A stretch of DNA of 64,000 nucleotides from Candidatus Planktophila vernalis (GTDB lineage Bacteria > Actinomycetota > Actinomycetes > Nanopelagicales > Nanopelagicaceae). Location: assembly GCF_002288185.1 (NCBI RefSeq), contig NZ_CP016776.1, forward strand, positions 806,001-870,000. Reading direction: 5' to 3'. Of the stretch, positions 62,011 to 64,000 are shown in pieces (the first letter of the stretch is position 1; each line of letters begins with the position of its first letter). The translations under genes and the position numbers were made by a program. Below the pieces are notes generated by a model. The model saw only the letters and a program-made list of their open reading frames with translations. It had not been told where the DNA came from and made no database searches.

Positions 62011-63609
62011 GTGATTTCAACCCAAGCGCTAGAACTTCGAGCAGGTGCTCGCCTGCTGGTTAAAGGCGTAACTGTGCGTATCAATAGCGGTGACCGCATT
62101 GGTTTTGTGGGTAGAAACGGTGCAGGTAAATCCACTCTTGCAAAAGTATTAGCAGGTGAAACTATGCCTGCAGGTGGTGCGGTAAATCGCACAGGAAAAA
62201 TCGGTTACCTGCCACAAGATCCACGCACTGGCGATGAACCTGGCACAGTAATCGAGCGCATTCTCTCTGCCCGTGATTTAGATCAGATTTCACATCGCAT
62301 GCGCGCTGTGGAAGAAGAGATGGCAACTGCCCAAGGTGAAGCCCTTGAAAAAGCAATGGATCGCTACACCCGCGTTGAACATGAGTTCAGCGCTGCCGGT
62401 GGTTATGCAGCAACTGCTGAAGCAGAAGCGATTGCAACATCTTTAGGTGTTACAGAGGCAGTCTTTGCGCACGAGCTCTCCACACTCTCAGGTGGTCAAC
62501 GCCGCCGTATTGAATTAGCACGCATTCTCTTTAGTGGCGCTGAGACTTTGCTTCTTGATGAGCCAACTAACCACTTAGATGCTGACTCCATTATGTGGCT
62601 GCGCGAGTTTTTAGCTAAATACTCCGGCGGCCTTGTCATCATCTCCCACGATGTGAACTTGATTGAAACCGTTGTTAATAAAGTTTTCTATCTCGATGCC
62701 AACCGCAACGTGATCGATGTCTATAACTTGGGTTGGAAGGCATACCTTCTCCAGCGCGAGCAAGATGAGCACCGTCGTAAGAAGGAGCGCGCTAACGCTG
62801 AAAAGCGTGCAGAGATTTTGCAGAAGCAGGGCGAGAAGATGCGTGCAAAGGCATCGAAGGCAACTGCTGCCCAAGGCATGTTACGTAGAGCTGAAAAACT
62901 TCGCAGCGGTCTAGAAGATGTGCGCGTCAATGACAAAGTTGCACGTCTACGCTTCCCAACTCCTGCCCCATGTGGCAAGACTCCCCTTTCTGGTGAAGAG
63001 CTTTCAAAGTCTTATGGCTCACTTGAAATCTTTACCGATGTTTCCTGTGTGATTGATAAAGGCTCTCGTGTTGTAATCCTTGGACTTAACGGTGCTGGAA
63101 AGACAACACTTCTTAGAATTCTGGCCGGCGAACTTGAATCTGATACCGGAAAAGTTGAACAAGGCCACGGTCTAAAGATTGGTTACTACGCCCAGGAACA
63201 TGAATCCCTGGACTTTGAGCGCACAGTTCTAGAAAACATGATGTCTGCAACGCCAGATCTGCGTGAACCAGAAGCCCGTAACACTTTAGGTTCATTCCTT
63301 TTCATCGGCGATGATGTTCACAAGCCCGTCAAGGTTCTCTCCGGTGGTGAGCGAACACGCCTTGCTCTAGCTGTTCTCGTTGTCTCTGCAGCAAATGTAT
63401 TGCTCCTTGATGAGCCAACAAATAACTTAGATCCAGCATCTCGCGCTGAAATCCTTGGAGCACTTGCTGAGTATCAAGGCTCAGTCATCATGGTTTCTCA
63501 CGATGAGGGCGCTGTGCAATCACTAAAGCCTGAGCGCGTTATCTTGTTGCCAGATGGCGATGAGGATCTATGGAAAGAAGAGTACTTCGACTTAGTTTCT
63601 ATCGACTAA
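62011..63609 (+). CDS. ABC-F family ATPase
   Basis: A soluble protein of 532 residues with two ABC domains and no membrane helix. Domain 1 has GRNGAGKSTLAKVL, LSGGQRRRIELARIL and LLLDEPTNHLD; domain 2 has GLNGAGKTTLLRIL, LSGGERTRLALAVL and LLLDEPTNNLD. A basic linker (REQDEHRRKKERANAEKRAE) joins them. ABC-F proteins act on the ribosome as translation factors or antibiotic-protection proteins; which one is not clear. GTG start 22 bp after parC, and the stop overlaps parE by four bases. Confidence 0.92.
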   Translation: MISTQALELRAGARLLVKGVTVRINSGDRIGFVGRNGAGKSTLAKVLAGETMPAGGAVNRTGKIGYLPQDPRTGDEPGTVIERILSARDLDQISHRMRAVEEEMATAQGEALEKAMDRYTRVEHEFSAAGGYAATAEAEAIATSLGVTEAVFAHELSTLSGGQRRRIELARILFSGAETLLLDEPTNHLDADSIMWLREFLAKYSGGLVIISHDVNLIETVVNKVFYLDANRNVIDVYNLGWKAYLLQREQDEHRRKKERANAEKRAEILQKQGEKMRAKASKATAAQGMLRRAEKLRSGLEDVRVNDKVARLRFPTPAPCGKTPLSGEELSKSYGSLEIFTDVSCVIDKGSRVVILGLNGAGKTTLLRILAGELESDTGKVEQGHGLKIGYYAQEHESLDFERTVLENMMSATPDLREPEARNTLGSFLFIGDDVHKPVKVLSGGERTRLALAVLVVSAANVLLLDEPTNNLDPASRAEILGALAEYQGSVIMVSHDEGAVQSLKPERVILLPDGDEDLWKEEYFDLVSID

Positions 63610-64000
63610 GCGTCGATATGTTCGCGATCAATCTCAGCATTGGCAATGAATTCCTTACGTGGGGCAACATCACTGCCCATCAATAGTTCAAACATCGCCT
63701 CGGCTGCTGTGGCATCTGAGACTGTGATGCGACGAAGTGTGCGGGCATCTGGATCCATGGTTGTTTCGCGCAGCTGATCTGCATCCATTTCGCCCAGACC
63801 TTTATAGCGCTGAATAGGCTCTTTCCAACGCTTTCCGCTCTTCTTTAAATCTGCAGTAATTTTCTTCATCTCATCATCGCTATAGGTGTAGATGTATTCA
63901 CCCTTCTTTCCTCCCCCGCCCATTACTTCAATGCGGTGCAGAGGTGGAATAGCTGCAAATACACGGCCAGAATCAATCAGAGGTCGCATGTATCGATACA
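63606..64000 (-). CDS. parE: Topoisomerase IV subunit B (ParE), 3' part (start outside window)
   Basis: Open to the window edge: the frame continues upstream as YRYMRPLIDSGRVFAAIPPL. Then come the TOPRIM/C-terminal segment KKGEYIYTYSDDEM, KRWKEPIQRYKGLGEMDADQLRETTMDP and LRRITVSDATAAEAMFELLMG, which are diagnostic for the end of GyrB/ParE. It faces parC across the ABC-F gene. That pairing supports ParE over GyrB. Confidence 0.92.
   Translation of the reverse strand, partial: YRYMRPLIDSGRVFAAIPPLHRIEVMGGGGKKGEYIYTYSDDEMKKITADLKKSGKRWKEPIQRYKGLGEMDADQLRETTMDPDARTLRRITVSDATAAEAMFELLMGSDVAPRKEFIANAEIDREHIDA

Noticed and set aside
1-64000. Mobile elements, CRISPR arrays, tRNA or rRNA genes
   Set aside because: No transposase or integrase frame, spaced direct repeats, or tRNA-like cloverleaf was seen in the short intergenic regions; all gaps are under about 190 bp.

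Overview
The window is a dense, single-copy stretch of an actinobacterial chromosome with moderate GC (mid-40s % by eye). Actinobacterial markers include a dcw cluster without ftsA, the order ftsZ-pgeF-yggS-sepF-yggT, SepH (DUF3071), DUF3040, class II DAHP synthase, a PASTA kinase, divergent glgC/glgA(glgM), heterodimeric CrtYc/CrtYd and a perfect actinobacterial-type SOS box. The low GC, near-zero intergenic space, abundant ATGA start/stop overlaps and several tail-to-tail coding overlaps point to a streamlined planktonic lineage, such as the freshwater acI group (Ca. Nanopelagicales). That placement is inference; no rRNA is present. I see no tRNA, rRNA, CRISPR array, insertion sequence, prophage or integrase. 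No gap exceeds 300 bases; the longest is about 190, upstream of mraZ.

Layout. (1) 1-2025: the 3' part of ileS. (2) 2000-18668, minus strand: a division and wall cluster reading mraZ, rsmH, ftsL, ftsI, murE, murF, mraY, murD, ftsW, murG, murC, ftsQ, ftsZ, pgeF, yggS, sepF, yggT. Ahead of mraZ are GTGG repeats at 10-bp spacing (candidate MraZ operator), and between mraZ and rsmH is a large structured leader matching the position of the mraW RNA motif. (3) 18858-23939, minus strand: DUF3040, then an SOS-controlled operon DUF6504-dnaE2-dinB, divergent from doxX; a perfect 22-bp palindrome lies between them. (4) 24550-28588: an MFS transporter, iron alcohol dehydrogenase, YbaK-like deacylase, VOC protein and two small unknown membrane proteins.

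(5) 28589-37362: carotenoid genes. They are a CrtA-like monooxygenase, CruF, a CruG-like glycosyltransferase, a CrtD/CrtI-type desaturase, crtE, crtI, crtB and crtYc/crtYd, with a CDP-alcohol phosphatidyltransferase embedded. Together they could build lycopene, cyclise one end and hydrate, desaturate, oxygenate and glycosylate the other, giving a myxol- or salinixanthin-like glycoside. The cyclase branch could also feed retinal synthesis. (6) 37381-38523: a TPP riboswitch, a PnuT-type thiamine transporter and an overlapping small P-loop kinase, which look like a thiamine uptake and trapping unit. (7) 38543-46100: PASTA Ser/Thr kinase, endonuclease IV, DMT transporter, threonine aldolase, O6-alkylguanine-DNA methyltransferase, class II DAHP synthase and a phosphofructokinase with pyrophosphate-type signature residues. 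(8) 46197-50898: xylulokinase, glgC, glgA and a DMT transporter. (9) 50895-55457, minus strand: era, dprA, rnhB, lepB, rplS (with an unusual acidic tail) and an inositol-monophosphatase-family gene. (10) 55492-64000: MFS transporter, sepH, a phosphodiesterase-family protein, psuG-psuK, a ParC-type subunit lacking the usual C-terminal domain, an ABC-F ATPase and the 3' part of parE.

The strongest leads are the riboswitch-linked kinase as a candidate thiamine kinase, the CrtA-like enzyme as a candidate C-2' oxygenase, the SOS operon pairing DnaE2 with a catalytically intact DinB, and the CTD-less ParC.
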